In this document: positions 30,568-41,246 of the stretch, piece after piece
Numbering within the stretch: position 1 is the stretch's first letter
Layout: each line of letters opens with the position of its first letter
Assembly: GCA_950073835.1 (NCBI GenBank)
Contig: CATMRP010000004.1
Span: forward strand, 1 to 64,000
From: an uncultured Alteromonadaceae bacterium
Lineage (GTDB): Bacteria > Pseudomonadota > Gammaproteobacteria > Enterobacterales > Alteromonadaceae
Direction: 5' to 3'
DNA length: 64,000 bases
Program-made: the position numbers and the translations under genes
Notes under the pieces: model-generated
Databases searched by the model: none
The model's input: only the letters and a program-made list of their open reading frames with translations
What the model was told of the DNA's origin: nothing

Positions 30568-32130
30568 CTACCACCATACGGTATAAAAAGTCACGAGCAG
30601 GGCGATAACAGCGAGTGACATCACATTAAAACCCGATGTGGTACTAAACGACACATCGTTCAACTCGATGGCATTTTTATGTGTACCTTTGTTTTCAATA
30701 AGCGAAACCACAACGGCAACGCCAACACACAGTAAAAACACCAGTCCCACACGGTCAATAAATGGCAGTTCAGGCCAGAACAGGAAGAACACCAAACTCA
30801 ACAGGAATGAGCCCAGGGCGGCGAGCAGGCCGCCATTGGCAGTGGTCTTTTTCCAGAACATACCCAACATAAACAGCGCAACAATGCCCGGCGTGAAGAA
30901 GCCCGTGAATTCCTGGATATACTGAAATGCCTGGTCAAATTTACCTAACAATGGCTGAGCGGTAATCATCGCTATGATCAGCGCAACAAAGCTAACAGTT
31001 CGCCCAACCTTTACGTAATGCGCCTGGCTTTTATCCGGCCGACTTCCTTTGTAGATATCCATGGTAAAAATCGTTGATACACTGTTTGTCATAGAAGCAA
31101 GTGACGACACAATGGCCGCTACCAGTGCAGCAAAGATCACCCCTTTCAAGCCAACTGGCATCAGCACCATCAGTGACGGGTAAGCCTGATCTGCTTTATC
31201 CAGCCCTGGTACCAACAATACGGCTGCAATGCCCGGTAAAACCACTATCAGCGGCATCAGCAATTTAAGGAATGCCGCAAACACAATGCCTTTCTGTGCC
31301 TCCGTAACACTTTTCGCGGCTAACGTGCGCTGAATGATGTACTGGTTAAACCCCCAATACGATAAGTTCATGATCCACATGCCGCCGATCAATACTGATA
31401 TGCCGGGTAAATCCTGATAAAACGGGCTGTCTGAGGCCAGGATCATGTCGAACTTTTCAGGCAGTTTGTCAGACAAATCGATAAAGCCCTGAATGACGCC
31501 GTTGCCATCACTAATGAGGTTCAACGTGGTGTAGGATAAAAATAAACCACCAGCAACAAGCAGAACGACTTGGATTATATCGGTCATTGCTACCGCTTTT
31601 AAACCGCCGTACAGGGAATAAGCAAGTGAGAATGCCGCCAAAAATACCATACTATAGAGCATGTCTACGCCGGCTATGGTATTGATCGCCAGCGCGCCCA
31701 ACCACAAAACAGCGGTCAGGTTTACAAACACATATACACCCAGCCAGAATACCGCCATTACCATCCGTACGCGATGATCGTAGCGTTGCTCTAAAAATTG
31801 CGGCATCGTATAAATTTTATGCTTTAAAAAGATTGGCAAGAAATACTTGCCCACAATGATCAACGTTAACGCCGCCATCCACTCATAGGATGCAATGGCT
31901 AAGCCTATTTTATAGCCTGAGCCTGACATACCAATAATTTGCTCAGCAGATATATTGGCTGCAATAAGCGATGCACCGATTGCCCACCAGGGCAAACTCG
32001 AGCCTGCCAGAAAGTAATCATTGGTATCTTTTTCGTGTCCTTGCTTTTCACGGGAGACCCACCAGGCAACGCCGATCAGCGCCACCACATAGGTGACAAA
32101 AAGCGCAATATCTAATGTTTCAAGATTCAT
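30568..32130 (-). CDS. Sodium:solute symporter family (SSS) sugar transporter
   Basis: YFLAGSSLPWWAIGASLIAANISAEQIIGMSGSGYKIGLAIASYEWMAAL; multi-TM; downstream of galTK. Confidence 0.9.
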   Translation of the reverse strand: MNLETLDIALFVTYVVALIGVAWWVSREKQGHEKDTNDYFLAGSSLPWWAIGASLIAANISAEQIIGMSGSGYKIGLAIASYEWMAALTLIIVGKYFLPIFLKHKIYTMPQFLEQRYDHRVRMVMAVFWLGVYVFVNLTAVLWLGALAINTIAGVDMLYSMVFLAAFSLAYSLYGGLKAVAMTDIIQVVLLVAGGLFLSYTTLNLISDGNGVIQGFIDLSDKLPEKFDMILASDSPFYQDLPGISVLIGGMWIMNLSYWGFNQYIIQRTLAAKSVTEAQKGIVFAAFLKLLMPLIVVLPGIAAVLLVPGLDKADQAYPSLMVLMPVGLKGVIFAALVAAIVSSLASMTNSVSTIFTMDIYKGSRPDKSQAHYVKVGRTVSFVALIIAMITAQPLLGKFDQAFQYIQEFTGFFTPGIVALFMLGMFWKKTTANGGLLAALGSFLLSLVFFLFWPELPFIDRVGLVFLLCVGVAVVVSLIENKGTHKNAIELNDVSFSTTSGFNVMSLAVIALLVTFYTVWW

Positions 32131-32200
32131 AGTATTTTCCAACTTTTTTTGTTTTTTAACGGGCCGGATTTACCCGGTGCAAATGAGCTATGTTAAGACG

Positions 32201-33346
32201 CTAGGCAAACGCGCCCTGCTCAGCCGAACAGATATAAAGCGTTGGTTCATAGCCTGTGCGCGCGTGATATTGCTTATCAATCGCGGTGGTAATCTCTGCA
32301 ACGCTCTCTTTAGGCGTTAATGCCACCACACAGCCGCCAAAGCCACCTCCGGTCATTCGAACGCCGCCGCTTGCCCCGATCACCTCATCAATAATCTCAA
32401 CCAGATAATCGATAGGCGGCACGGTAATTTCAAAGTCATCACGCATGGACACGTGAGACTGTGCCATTAACGTGCTTACCTCTGCTATGTTGCCTGCCCG
32501 TAGAGCGTTGTACATGTCTATAGTACGTTGGTTTTCGGTAATAATATGCCGGGCGCGACGGTAAACCGGATCGGACATTGACGATTGATGACGTGCTAAT
32601 AACGCTAAATCTGCATCCCGCAATGCAGCAACCCCCATGATACTGGCTGCTTCTTCACATTGCTGCCGACGCAGGTTGTATTCACTGTCGACCAGGCCGC
32701 GTTTTACATTTGAATTAATAATGACAATGGCGTGAGTATCCGGTAGCGACGTATGTTGAAACTCCAGAGAGCGACAATCAAGCAGCATCGCCTGCCCTTG
32801 CCTGCCCATTGCTGAGATAAGCTGATCCATGATGCCACATGAGCATCCAACAAAGACATTCTCGGCTTTTTGCCCCAACAACGCGGCCTCAACACCGGTA
32901 AGGTTAAGTTCATAAAGGGTGCTGAACATTTTAACCAGTGCGACTTCAAATGAGGCCGACGAGCTTAAGCCCGCCCCTTGCGGTACATTGCCGGTGACGG
33001 CGATATTGGCGCCCTGTAAGTCGGGAAACCTCTCTAATAGTACCTGACAAACACCACGTACATAATTTGACCAGGTAGCGGTGCTTACATGTTCAATATC
33101 GTCAAGGGAGAAACGCGTGCGCTCGTTGTCGTAATCCAGCGCGATAACTTCAATCATGCGGTCGTCTCGCGGTGAAGCCGCGATCCAGGTGCCAAAATTA
33201 ATCGCCGCAGGAAACACAAAACCGTCATTGTAGTCTGTGTGTTCTCCAATTAAGTTTACTCTGCCGGGCGCCTGAATATTCACTGCTGGTGCCCCTCCAA
33301 AGGTGACTTCAAATGTCGCAGCGAGTTGAGTGTGCTGATTCTTCAT
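32201..33346 (-). CDS. galK: Galactokinase
   Basis: APGRVNLIGEHTDYNDGFVFPAAI, NVPQGAGLSSSASFEVALV, GGVRMTGGGFGGCVVAL. Confidence 0.96.
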   Translation of the reverse strand: MKNQHTQLAATFEVTFGGAPAVNIQAPGRVNLIGEHTDYNDGFVFPAAINFGTWIAASPRDDRMIEVIALDYDNERTRFSLDDIEHVSTATWSNYVRGVCQVLLERFPDLQGANIAVTGNVPQGAGLSSSASFEVALVKMFSTLYELNLTGVEAALLGQKAENVFVGCSCGIMDQLISAMGRQGQAMLLDCRSLEFQHTSLPDTHAIVIINSNVKRGLVDSEYNLRRQQCEEAASIMGVAALRDADLALLARHQSSMSDPVYRRARHIITENQRTIDMYNALRAGNIAEVSTLMAQSHVSMRDDFEITVPPIDYLVEIIDEVIGASGGVRMTGGGFGGCVVALTPKESVAEITTAIDKQYHARTGYEPTLYICSAEQGAFA

Positions 33347-33357
33347 GTAACTTCTCT

Positions 33358-34404
33358 TTATAATGGACCCAGTTTGTAGTGAATATCGGGCAACGCCTGC
33401 AGTCTCTGTGCGGCTTGTTCCGGAGTTAAATCACGCTGCGCTTCAGCCAGCATCTCGTAGCCAACCATGAATTTTCTTACACTGGCAGAGCGTAGCAATG
33501 GCGGGAAGAAGTGCGCATGCAACCCCCATTCAGGATGTGCTTCGCCATCAAAAGGTGCACTGTGCCAGCCCATGGAGTACGGAAACGAGGTTTCAAACAG
33601 GTTGTCGTATTTGGTGGTAATCTGGCCAATAATCTCAGCCAGGCTCTGCTGTTGTGAAGCGGTGAGCTGTGTTAATGATTGCACGTCAAAGCGCGGCAGT
33701 AACAAGGTTTCAAAAGGCCAGGCTGCCCAGTATGGCACCACGACTACCCAATCATCGTTTATGCATACTACGCGTTCGCCCTGTTCCACTTCACGGTGAG
33801 CATAGTCCAGCAACAAACTGCTGCCGTGCTTCTCTGTATAGGCAGAAAAGTTGGTTTGCTTTTTAGACGCTAATGTAGGCAAATGGTGCTGAGCCCATAC
33901 CTGGCCATGAGGATGCGGGTTAGAACACCCCATCATTGCACCTTTATTCTCAAACACCTGCACCCACTGGTAGGTTTGGCTGAGTTCACGGGTTTGCTCC
34001 TGCCAACACTTCACCACACCTACCCGCGCCTCATGGGATAATTCAGGCAGGGTTTTACTGTGATCAGGAGAAAAGCAAATAACCCGGCTACACCCCTGCT
34101 CGGCCTCGTAGGTAAACAAGGGATCATCTGAGCGTGAAGAGGGTGTATCTTCCTGCAGCGCTGCAAAATCATTGGCAAACACAAATGTCCCGGAATAATC
34201 GGGATTTACCTCACCGTTAACACGGGTATTCGTCGGGCACAGGTAACAGGCATCATCGTAGCTCGGACGTACTTCTGTAGATGGAGGTTCACTTTGCCCC
34301 TGCCAGGGCCGTTTAGCCCGATGAGGAGAGACTAATACCCATTCGCCAATTAAGGGATTATACCGGCGATGAGGATGGTCCGAAGGATTAAACACTACTG
34401 TCAT
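33358..34404 (-). CDS. galT: Galactose-1-phosphate uridylyltransferase
   Basis: [59 protein letters not shown]. Confidence 0.96.
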   Translation of the reverse strand: MTVVFNPSDHPHRRYNPLIGEWVLVSPHRAKRPWQGQSEPPSTEVRPSYDDACYLCPTNTRVNGEVNPDYSGTFVFANDFAALQEDTPSSRSDDPLFTYEAEQGCSRVICFSPDHSKTLPELSHEARVGVVKCWQEQTRELSQTYQWVQVFENKGAMMGCSNPHPHGQVWAQHHLPTLASKKQTNFSAYTEKHGSSLLLDYAHREVEQGERVVCINDDWVVVVPYWAAWPFETLLLPRFDVQSLTQLTASQQQSLAEIIGQITTKYDNLFETSFPYSMGWHSAPFDGEAHPEWGLHAHFFPPLLRSASVRKFMVGYEMLAEAQRDLTPEQAAQRLQALPDIHYKLGPL

Positions 34405-34463
34405 AACAAATCTCACAGATAATCTGATTGTATTAATTAAGGCTAACTATAACTTTCCCAAAA

Positions 34464-34479
34464 GATTAAACGTTTACCC
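34464..34479. promoter_or_regulatory. LacI-family-type operator candidate upstream of the galT operon
   Basis: GATTAAACGTTTACCC. Confidence 0.5.
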
Positions 34480-34716
34480 TCCCACCAGCAAAAGCAGCGA
34501 AAAAGTTCGTCACACATGCTAAATTACTGAAGCCTGACATTACTCCCTGTTCAACATAAACAGAGTGACGTTCACCATGCCGTAATTTATGCTTCAATTA
34601 TTGTTATAAATGCGAAAAATCCAGTATATAAACTGGCTAATCGAATTATTTTAGTTAACCATAACTTTGCAAATAAAATGCACCAGGTACTAAATTTAAC
34701 GTATAATTCACATAAA

Positions 34717-34732
34717 GGGTATACGTTTTCCC
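34717..34732. promoter_or_regulatory. LacI-family-type operator candidate upstream of lacI-like gene 2
   Basis: GGGTATACGTTTTCCC. Confidence 0.5.
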
Positions 34733-34876
34733 TATTTTTTTAAACCCTTGGTCACAACATTCTTATTTGAGCAGGGTTATTGCGGGAAATTTTACCCAAT
34801 GTGAGGCATAATTGCGCATCAACAAATAGATTCGCAAGGGCAGCATTCCCTTTCATCGGACGAGTACAATAACAAC

Positions 34877-35878
34877 ATGGCGACAATAAAAGATATTGCC
34901 AGTGTGGCAGGCGTCTCTCTGGCAACCGTTTCCCGGGTCATCAATGATGGGCCCAAAGTCGGTAAGGAAACCCGGGAGCGGGTAAAAAAGATTATGCGTG
35001 AAATGGGTTATCGCCCCAACGCGAATGCGCGCGCACTCGTAACGCAGCGCAGTGCATCTCTGGGTGTTGTTATCGCAGAGTTACTTGACCCTTTTTTTGC
35101 CACGCTGGCCCACGGCATCGAAACCACCACGCGCAGGCACAACGTACAAATACTAATGAGTGCAGGTTCGATAGCCAAAGACACCGAGCTTAAAGCCATA
35201 GAAACATTGCTGGAGCATCGCTGTGAAGCCATGGTTGTACATAGTAAAGCACTGGATGACAGTACCCTTATTGAGTTTGCACAACAAGTTCCGGGCTTTG
35301 TCCTGATCAACCGCTATATTGAAGCGATTGCCAGCCGCTGTGTGTGGCTGGATAACAAAGCTGGCGGACGGCTGATGGCAGAACACGTATTACATCAGGG
35401 CCATAAAAAGCTGGCGGTAATCAGCAGTAATTATCAGATTGACGATCCCGTTGAACGGCTTGCCGGCATCCGCCAGGGCCTCGAAGAGGCAGGTATATCG
35501 CTCCCTGACAGCCACATTGAATATGTCACGCCTGATCAGCAGGGAGGCGAAAAAGCCATTCAAAACCTGTTGGCCCGCGGCGTTGAGTTTAGCGCTGTGC
35601 TCGCTTATAACGATGCGGTGGCGTCTGGCGCAATCACCATGCTACTCGACCATAACATCGACATTCCCAATCAGGTATCAATCGTTGGTTATGATGACGT
35701 GTTGCTAGCACAATACAGCCGACCAAAGCTGACGACCTTACATTACCCCATCGAAATGATGGCCAGCAAAGCCGCTGAGCTGGCACTGCAATACGCCAGT
35801 GGCATACAGCCGCAGGCAGGGGTTACTTTTAAATATACCCCCACCATTGTAAAGCGCGAGTCGGTAGCAAGGATTTAA
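34877..35878 (+). CDS. LacI/GalR-family transcriptional regulator
   Basis: MATIKDIASVAGVSLATVSRVINDGPKVGKETRERVKKIMREMGYRPN. Confidence 0.95.
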   Translation: MATIKDIASVAGVSLATVSRVINDGPKVGKETRERVKKIMREMGYRPNANARALVTQRSASLGVVIAELLDPFFATLAHGIETTTRRHNVQILMSAGSIAKDTELKAIETLLEHRCEAMVVHSKALDDSTLIEFAQQVPGFVLINRYIEAIASRCVWLDNKAGGRLMAEHVLHQGHKKLAVISSNYQIDDPVERLAGIRQGLEEAGISLPDSHIEYVTPDQQGGEKAIQNLLARGVEFSAVLAYNDAVASGAITMLLDHNIDIPNQVSIVGYDDVLLAQYSRPKLTTLHYPIEMMASKAAELALQYASGIQPQAGVTFKYTPTIVKRESVARI

Positions 35879-35937
35879 CCCTGCCAATACCAACGTGAGC
35901 AGGAGTTGGGCGTTACAATGCCCAACCGTTTGTATCG

Positions 35938-37335
35938 CTACATATGGTTTTCCGCAAAATCAGCCAGCCTTGAACGCACCACGCCATCAAGGTTAATGGT
36001 GGCACTGCCCGAGAAGTCTTTAAACTTCTCCACCAGGTAGGTTAAGCCCGAGGTCACAGCGCTCAGATAGTTACTGTCTATCTGCGCCAGGTTACCACTA
36101 CAAATCAGCTTAGTGCCTTCTCCGCATCGGGTAATAATGGTTTTAAGCTGGGAAGCGGTGAGGTTTTGTGACTCATCCAAAATTACAATGGAATTCTGGA
36201 TACTCCGCCCGCGCATAAAGTTAACCGACTTAAACTGAATGTTGGCTTTTTCCATAATGTAACTCATGGAGCCTTTAGTGTTCTCGTCGTGTTTATGCAG
36301 CACTTCCAGTGAGTCGGTAATCGCCGCCAGCCAGGGTGCCATTTTCTCTTCTTCGGTACCGGGTAAAAAACCAATGGATTCGGCGATTTCCGGGGTATTA
36401 CGGGTAACAATAATCTTATCATACATGTTCCGCTCTACTACCATCTCCAGTGCTGCGGCTAATGCCAGCAGCGTCTTACCACTGCCTGCCGGGCCAGTGA
36501 GTATGACCAGATCGATATGCGGATCGAGTAAAGAATGCAGAGCCATGGCCTGGCCAATATTCTTCGGGTTAATACCCCACGCATGACGCGACATCAGACG
36601 CTCATAGCCGAGGTCGAGAATTTCCATCTGGTCGCTGTCCATGGATTCCACCAGGCCAGCAAACTGATTACTTTCGTCGAGTAGAAACTCATTAATGTAC
36701 GCTTCGGGTAATAACGAGCGCGGTACGGTGTGAATGGTGTCGCGCCCTTCTGAGCGACTGTCTACCGATTTTACGCGCTCCCAGAAATCCCCCTCAAACT
36801 GGTGATAGCCGCGGGTCAGATATTTAATGTCTGAAATCAGCTGATCGGTGCGGTAATCCTCAACATGAGACAGGCCGGCCCCTTTGGCTTTGAGGCGCAT
36901 ATTAATGTCTTTGGTTACCAGCACTACTTCCTGGGAGGCAAACACGGTTTGTAAATGCAGCGCCACATTAATAATGCGGTTGTCGTTTTCGTCACTGGCA
37001 AAAATCTGCTGTGACTCGGTCATATTCAAATCAGCATAAATCGATAACGTCCCCGTCGGTCGGTTATCACCAGCGCCGAATCCACTTAGTGGCACGCCAG
37101 CCAGCATGTCTTCGGGCGTCGCATCACGCAATAAATCTTCCATGGCGCGAATACAAACCCTGGCATCACGGGCAACGTCTTTCTTGCTGTCTTTTATATA
37201 ATCCAGCTCTTCCAGTACCGTCATGGGCACCACAACATCATTTTCTTTGAAAGAGAGGAACGCGAGGGGTTCGTGTAGCAGGATATTGGTATCTAGGACA
37301 TATATTCTGGTGTCTGCATTGCTTTTTCTTGGCAT
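35938..37335 (-). CDS. PhoH family protein with N-terminal PIN domain
   Basis: YVLDTNILLHEPLAFLSF (PIN) and VILTGPAGSGKTLLALAAAL...ESIGFLPGTEEEKM (PhoH ATPase). Confidence 0.92.
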   Translation of the reverse strand: MPRKSNADTRIYVLDTNILLHEPLAFLSFKENDVVVPMTVLEELDYIKDSKKDVARDARVCIRAMEDLLRDATPEDMLAGVPLSGFGAGDNRPTGTLSIYADLNMTESQQIFASDENDNRIINVALHLQTVFASQEVVLVTKDINMRLKAKGAGLSHVEDYRTDQLISDIKYLTRGYHQFEGDFWERVKSVDSRSEGRDTIHTVPRSLLPEAYINEFLLDESNQFAGLVESMDSDQMEILDLGYERLMSRHAWGINPKNIGQAMALHSLLDPHIDLVILTGPAGSGKTLLALAAALEMVVERNMYDKIIVTRNTPEIAESIGFLPGTEEEKMAPWLAAITDSLEVLHKHDENTKGSMSYIMEKANIQFKSVNFMRGRSIQNSIVILDESQNLTASQLKTIITRCGEGTKLICSGNLAQIDSNYLSAVTSGLTYLVEKFKDFSGSATINLDGVVRSRLADFAENHM

Positions 37336-37631
37336 CCGTTACTCCAATGAACATGACCAAGCTCGTCTTATTGTCGACGTGCTATTACGAGCCGATGTAC
37401 ACGGAGTTACCAGCCGACTGACACTCCGCATCACATCGACCATCAACTCCACCATAATCCAGTTTTTAAAACTATTCACTTTTTTTTGGCATTTTCAGGC
37501 AAATTAATTTTTATCAGCGGATGGCATATTCATCAGGTACGACAAGATTGCAGCTGATTGCTATATTGAGCAAGACAGCTAAGGCGGGGATCAGTACAAT
37601 ACGCCCCCCGGTTATCGCGGAGTAGTTTAAT

Positions 37632-40454
37632 ATGAGTACCGACACACAATTTGCCATTGGACAGCGCTGGCTGAGTAACACCGAAACAGATCTTGGCCTG
37701 GGCGCGATTATTCGCGTGGATTTCCGTTCCATAGAAGTGTTGTATCCGGCCACCGAAGAAAGCCGCATTTACACCAAAACCGATGCGCCACTCACGCGCC
37801 TGACGTTTACCGAAGGTGAAATGGTCAAATCGCAGGAAGGCTGGAGTTTGTGTGTTGAGACGATCACCGAGCAACAGGGTGTATTGATTTATCATGGTGT
37901 ACGGGAAGATACCAAACAGGCCGCCACGCTGGCCGAACCCAACCTCGATCACCATATCCGATTAAATCAGCCCGAGAAGCGGTTATTTAACTACCAGTTT
38001 GACCACCCCAAGTGGTTTGACTTACGCCATGGCTCACTAACCAATGAGCATGCTCACGCTAAATCCGATACCATTGGCCTGGTGGGCGCACGTATCGAGC
38101 TTATCCCTCACCAGTTGCACATTGCTTCTGAGGTGGGTCGCCGCTATGCCCCACGGGTACTGCTGGCCGATGAGGTTGGCCTGGGTAAAACCATTGAGGC
38201 AGCACTGATCATCCACCAGCAAATACTTACCGGCCGCGCGTCGCGGGTATTAATTGTGGTACCGGATACCCTGCTGCACCAATGGCTGGTTGAAATGCTG
38301 CGCCGGGTTAACCTGGCCTTTGCCATTTACGACGAAAGCCGCTGCGTGGCACTGGAAGATGAAAGCGATAACCCCTTTGATAACGACCAGTTGATCCTGT
38401 GCGGTCTAAACTGGCTGACCAGCAGCCCCAAACGTCAGCAGCAAATTCAGGGGACGTCCTGGGACTTACTGGTGGTCGATGAAGCCCATCACCTGGCCTG
38501 GTCTGCCGATGAGCCGTCGCTGGAATATCAAACCATTGAAAAACTAGCCGAAGCCACACCGGGTGTATTACTGCTTACCGCTACGCCGGATCAACTGGGT
38601 CATGAGAGTCACTTTGCGCGACTACGCTTGCTAGACCCTGCGCGGTTTTATGATTACCCGGCGTTTTTAAAAGAAGAGTCGCAGTACACTCAACTGGCAG
38701 AAGCAGTGGCACCGCTTATCGAAGGCGACGAATTAAGCACAGAGCAAACCGCTCAGTTAACCGCGCTTGCGCCTGAAATCATGGCGCAGTTTGATGATTT
38801 AAGCAGTACCGAAAACCGCGACGCCATTTTGCATCAGCTTATCGATTGTCACGGTACCGGCCGGTTATTATTCCGTAACCGCCGCGCCGCTATCGAAGGG
38901 TTTCCGTCGCGCCATTTGCATGCTTATCCGCTGCCTAAACCAGAGCTTTACGAGAATGACGAGATTACCTCGTTAACCGAAGCTTTGTACCCCGAGCGCC
39001 AACCGGCGCTTGCCGATGTCTGGCTGGATGCCGACCCACGGGTGGAATGGCTGTTAAACCTGCTGCCCGACATCAAGCCGGAAAAAGTGCTGTTAATTTG
39101 TGCCAGTGCCGCCACCGCTCAGCAATTAGCGGAACTTATCAGGGTGCGTACTGGTATTCGTCAGGCCGTGTTTCATGAAGGCATGAGTATTGTGGAACGT
39201 GATAAAGCCGCCCATTACTTTGCCGATCCGGAAGACGGTGCACAAATCCTGCTGTGTAGTGAAATTGGCAGTGAAGGCCGTAACTTCCAGTTTGCCCATC
39301 ACCTGGTGCTGTTTGATTTACCACTGACACCGGATCTGCTGGAACAGCGTATTGGCCGACTCGACCGTATTGGTCAGACCCAGGATATCCAGATCCACGT
39401 GCCGGTAATTGAAGAGTCTGCCCAGTCGGTATTATTAAAGTGGTACCACGAAGGCCTGAATGCCTTTGAACAAACCTGCCCTACCGGCGGTAAGGTGTTC
39501 GACACGGTAGAAGAAACCCTGGTAATGAACTGCCTCACCCCGTTTGACATCGAACTGCAGCAGGAGCTGATTGAACAAAGCCGGCAGCTTAACGCCGAGC
39601 TCAAAGCCAAACTAGACGCCGGGCGCGATAAGCTGCTGGAATTAAACGCAGCCGGTGTAGGCCGGGTCGATACGCTGTTGGAACAAATCGTCGCCCAGGA
39701 CAGTGCCAGCGAGTTACCTAAATTTGCCGGCCGATTGTTTGATGCCATTGGTATTCAACAGGAAGAAAAAGGCCAGGACTGTTTTATCCTGCGCCCCAGC
39801 GAGTCCATGATTGGCCACCTGCCGGGCCTCGACCCGGAAGGCATGACGGTCACCTACCGTCGTCGCACCGCCACCACACTGGAAAACGTGCACTTTTTAA
39901 CCTGGGATCATCCGCTCATTCATCATGCCATGGAAATGGTGATGACCGACATTTACGGTAAGAGCAGCGTGGGTTTTGTGGCAGATACCAGCCAGCCTAA
40001 AGGCGCATATTACCTGGAAACTCTTTTTGTGTTGTCGGCTAAAGCGCCTGCGGCACTGCAACTGGAACGCTTCCTCCCGCCGACGCCAATCCGGTTGTGT
40101 CTGGATGCCAAGAGTCAGCCATCAGATCTTGATACCACAGCCCATCGCCCGCTCGGCCGCAAGGTAGCAACACAGTTAGTACAGGCGCTTACGCCGCAGT
40201 TGCAACAGCATTTACAGCATGCCCGCGAGCTGGCCCATAAACAGGCAAATCACGTTCTCGGCGAAGCCATGAATGCAATGCAAACCACTCTGGGCGGGGA
40301 AGTACAGCGTCTGAAAGATTTGCAGCGGCAAAATCCGGCTATTCGTGACAGCGAAATCGAGTTTATCGAAATTCAGATGGCAGCGTTAACCAAGGTGCTG
40401 CAGGAAAGTGACGTGCAGCTCGACGCCGTACGAGTGCTGGTAAACAATCCTTAA
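37632..40454 (+). CDS. rapA: RNA polymerase-associated ATPase RapA
   Basis: FAIGQRWLSNTETDLGLGAI; LLADEVGLGKTIEAALI; LVVDEAHHL; EQRIGRLDRIGQ; 940 aa. Confidence 0.96.
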   Translation: MSTDTQFAIGQRWLSNTETDLGLGAIIRVDFRSIEVLYPATEESRIYTKTDAPLTRLTFTEGEMVKSQEGWSLCVETITEQQGVLIYHGVREDTKQAATLAEPNLDHHIRLNQPEKRLFNYQFDHPKWFDLRHGSLTNEHAHAKSDTIGLVGARIELIPHQLHIASEVGRRYAPRVLLADEVGLGKTIEAALIIHQQILTGRASRVLIVVPDTLLHQWLVEMLRRVNLAFAIYDESRCVALEDESDNPFDNDQLILCGLNWLTSSPKRQQQIQGTSWDLLVVDEAHHLAWSADEPSLEYQTIEKLAEATPGVLLLTATPDQLGHESHFARLRLLDPARFYDYPAFLKEESQYTQLAEAVAPLIEGDELSTEQTAQLTALAPEIMAQFDDLSSTENRDAILHQLIDCHGTGRLLFRNRRAAIEGFPSRHLHAYPLPKPELYENDEITSLTEALYPERQPALADVWLDADPRVEWLLNLLPDIKPEKVLLICASAATAQQLAELIRVRTGIRQAVFHEGMSIVERDKAAHYFADPEDGAQILLCSEIGSEGRNFQFAHHLVLFDLPLTPDLLEQRIGRLDRIGQTQDIQIHVPVIEESAQSVLLKWYHEGLNAFEQTCPTGGKVFDTVEETLVMNCLTPFDIELQQELIEQSRQLNAELKAKLDAGRDKLLELNAAGVGRVDTLLEQIVAQDSASELPKFAGRLFDAIGIQQEEKGQDCFILRPSESMIGHLPGLDPEGMTVTYRRRTATTLENVHFLTWDHPLIHHAMEMVMTDIYGKSSVGFVADTSQPKGAYYLETLFVLSAKAPAALQLERFLPPTPIRLCLDAKSQPSDLDTTAHRPLGRKVATQLVQALTPQLQQHLQHARELAHKQANHVLGEAMNAMQTTLGGEVQRLKDLQRQNPAIRDSEIEFIEIQMAALTKVLQESDVQLDAVRVLVNNP

Positions 40455-40473
40455 GGTTAGCGAAATAAATATA

Positions 40474-41184
40474 ATGAGTGCCAACCCGGAATTTGTTTAT
40501 CAGCCGCCACTGAGCCCGTTTTTAAGCTTGTTGTATCATGATGACGACGTGATTGTGGTTAACAAGCCCAGCGGGCTGCTCAGCGTGCCGGGCAAAGCAC
40601 CGGAGCATCGTGATTCGCTAATTTCCCGTATTCAACGGGTTTACCCTGATGCGAGGATCGTTCACCGCTTGGATATGGCCACTTCCGGGGTAATGGTAGT
40701 GGCTCAGCACAAAGACAGCCATCGTCAGCTTTCGCGGCAATTTGAGCTACGCCAGACCGCCAAGCGATACTTCGCCAGGGTAGCCGGTGTACCCGCGCAA
40801 TTATCAGGCTCAGTAGATTTACCGTTAATATGTGACTGGCCCAACCGGCCGAAACAAAAGGTTGATTTTGAGTCTGGCAAGCCTGCCCTCACCCATTATG
40901 AAGTGGTACAAGAAGATGCTACCGAAGCGCTGGTAGCGCTAATCCCGATAACCGGTCGCTCCCACCAGCTGCGGGTCCATATGCTTGAAATGGGCCACCC
41001 CATTCTGGGCGATCGCCTGTATGGCACACCCACCGTAATTGCCAGCGCGCCGCGGCTACAATTGCATGCAGAAACATTATTATTTACCCACCCGGCGAGC
41101 GGTAAACGCATGCGGTTCAGTGCGCCCCTCCCATTTGGTCACTACCAGCCGGATATTTACCGGGAAGCGACGCCAGGCGCTTAA
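40474..41184 (+). CDS. rluA: RluA-family pseudouridine synthase
   Basis: VVNKPSGLLSVPGKAPEHRDSL...RIVHRLDMATSGVMVVA...GRSHQLRVHM. Confidence 0.88.
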   Translation: MSANPEFVYQPPLSPFLSLLYHDDDVIVVNKPSGLLSVPGKAPEHRDSLISRIQRVYPDARIVHRLDMATSGVMVVAQHKDSHRQLSRQFELRQTAKRYFARVAGVPAQLSGSVDLPLICDWPNRPKQKVDFESGKPALTHYEVVQEDATEALVALIPITGRSHQLRVHMLEMGHPILGDRLYGTPTVIASAPRLQLHAETLLFTHPASGKRMRFSAPLPFGHYQPDIYREATPGA

Positions 41185-41246
41185 TGTTTGCGGATCATCG
41201 CCGATAACCTACTATTAGTGTTTGTCCGGACCCGCTTAATTTAGTC

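Noticed and set aside
30568-34404. galT-galK-SSS as an unusual operon
   Set aside because: Standard galactose catabolism plus transporter arrangement; interesting only because of the second, decayed copy.
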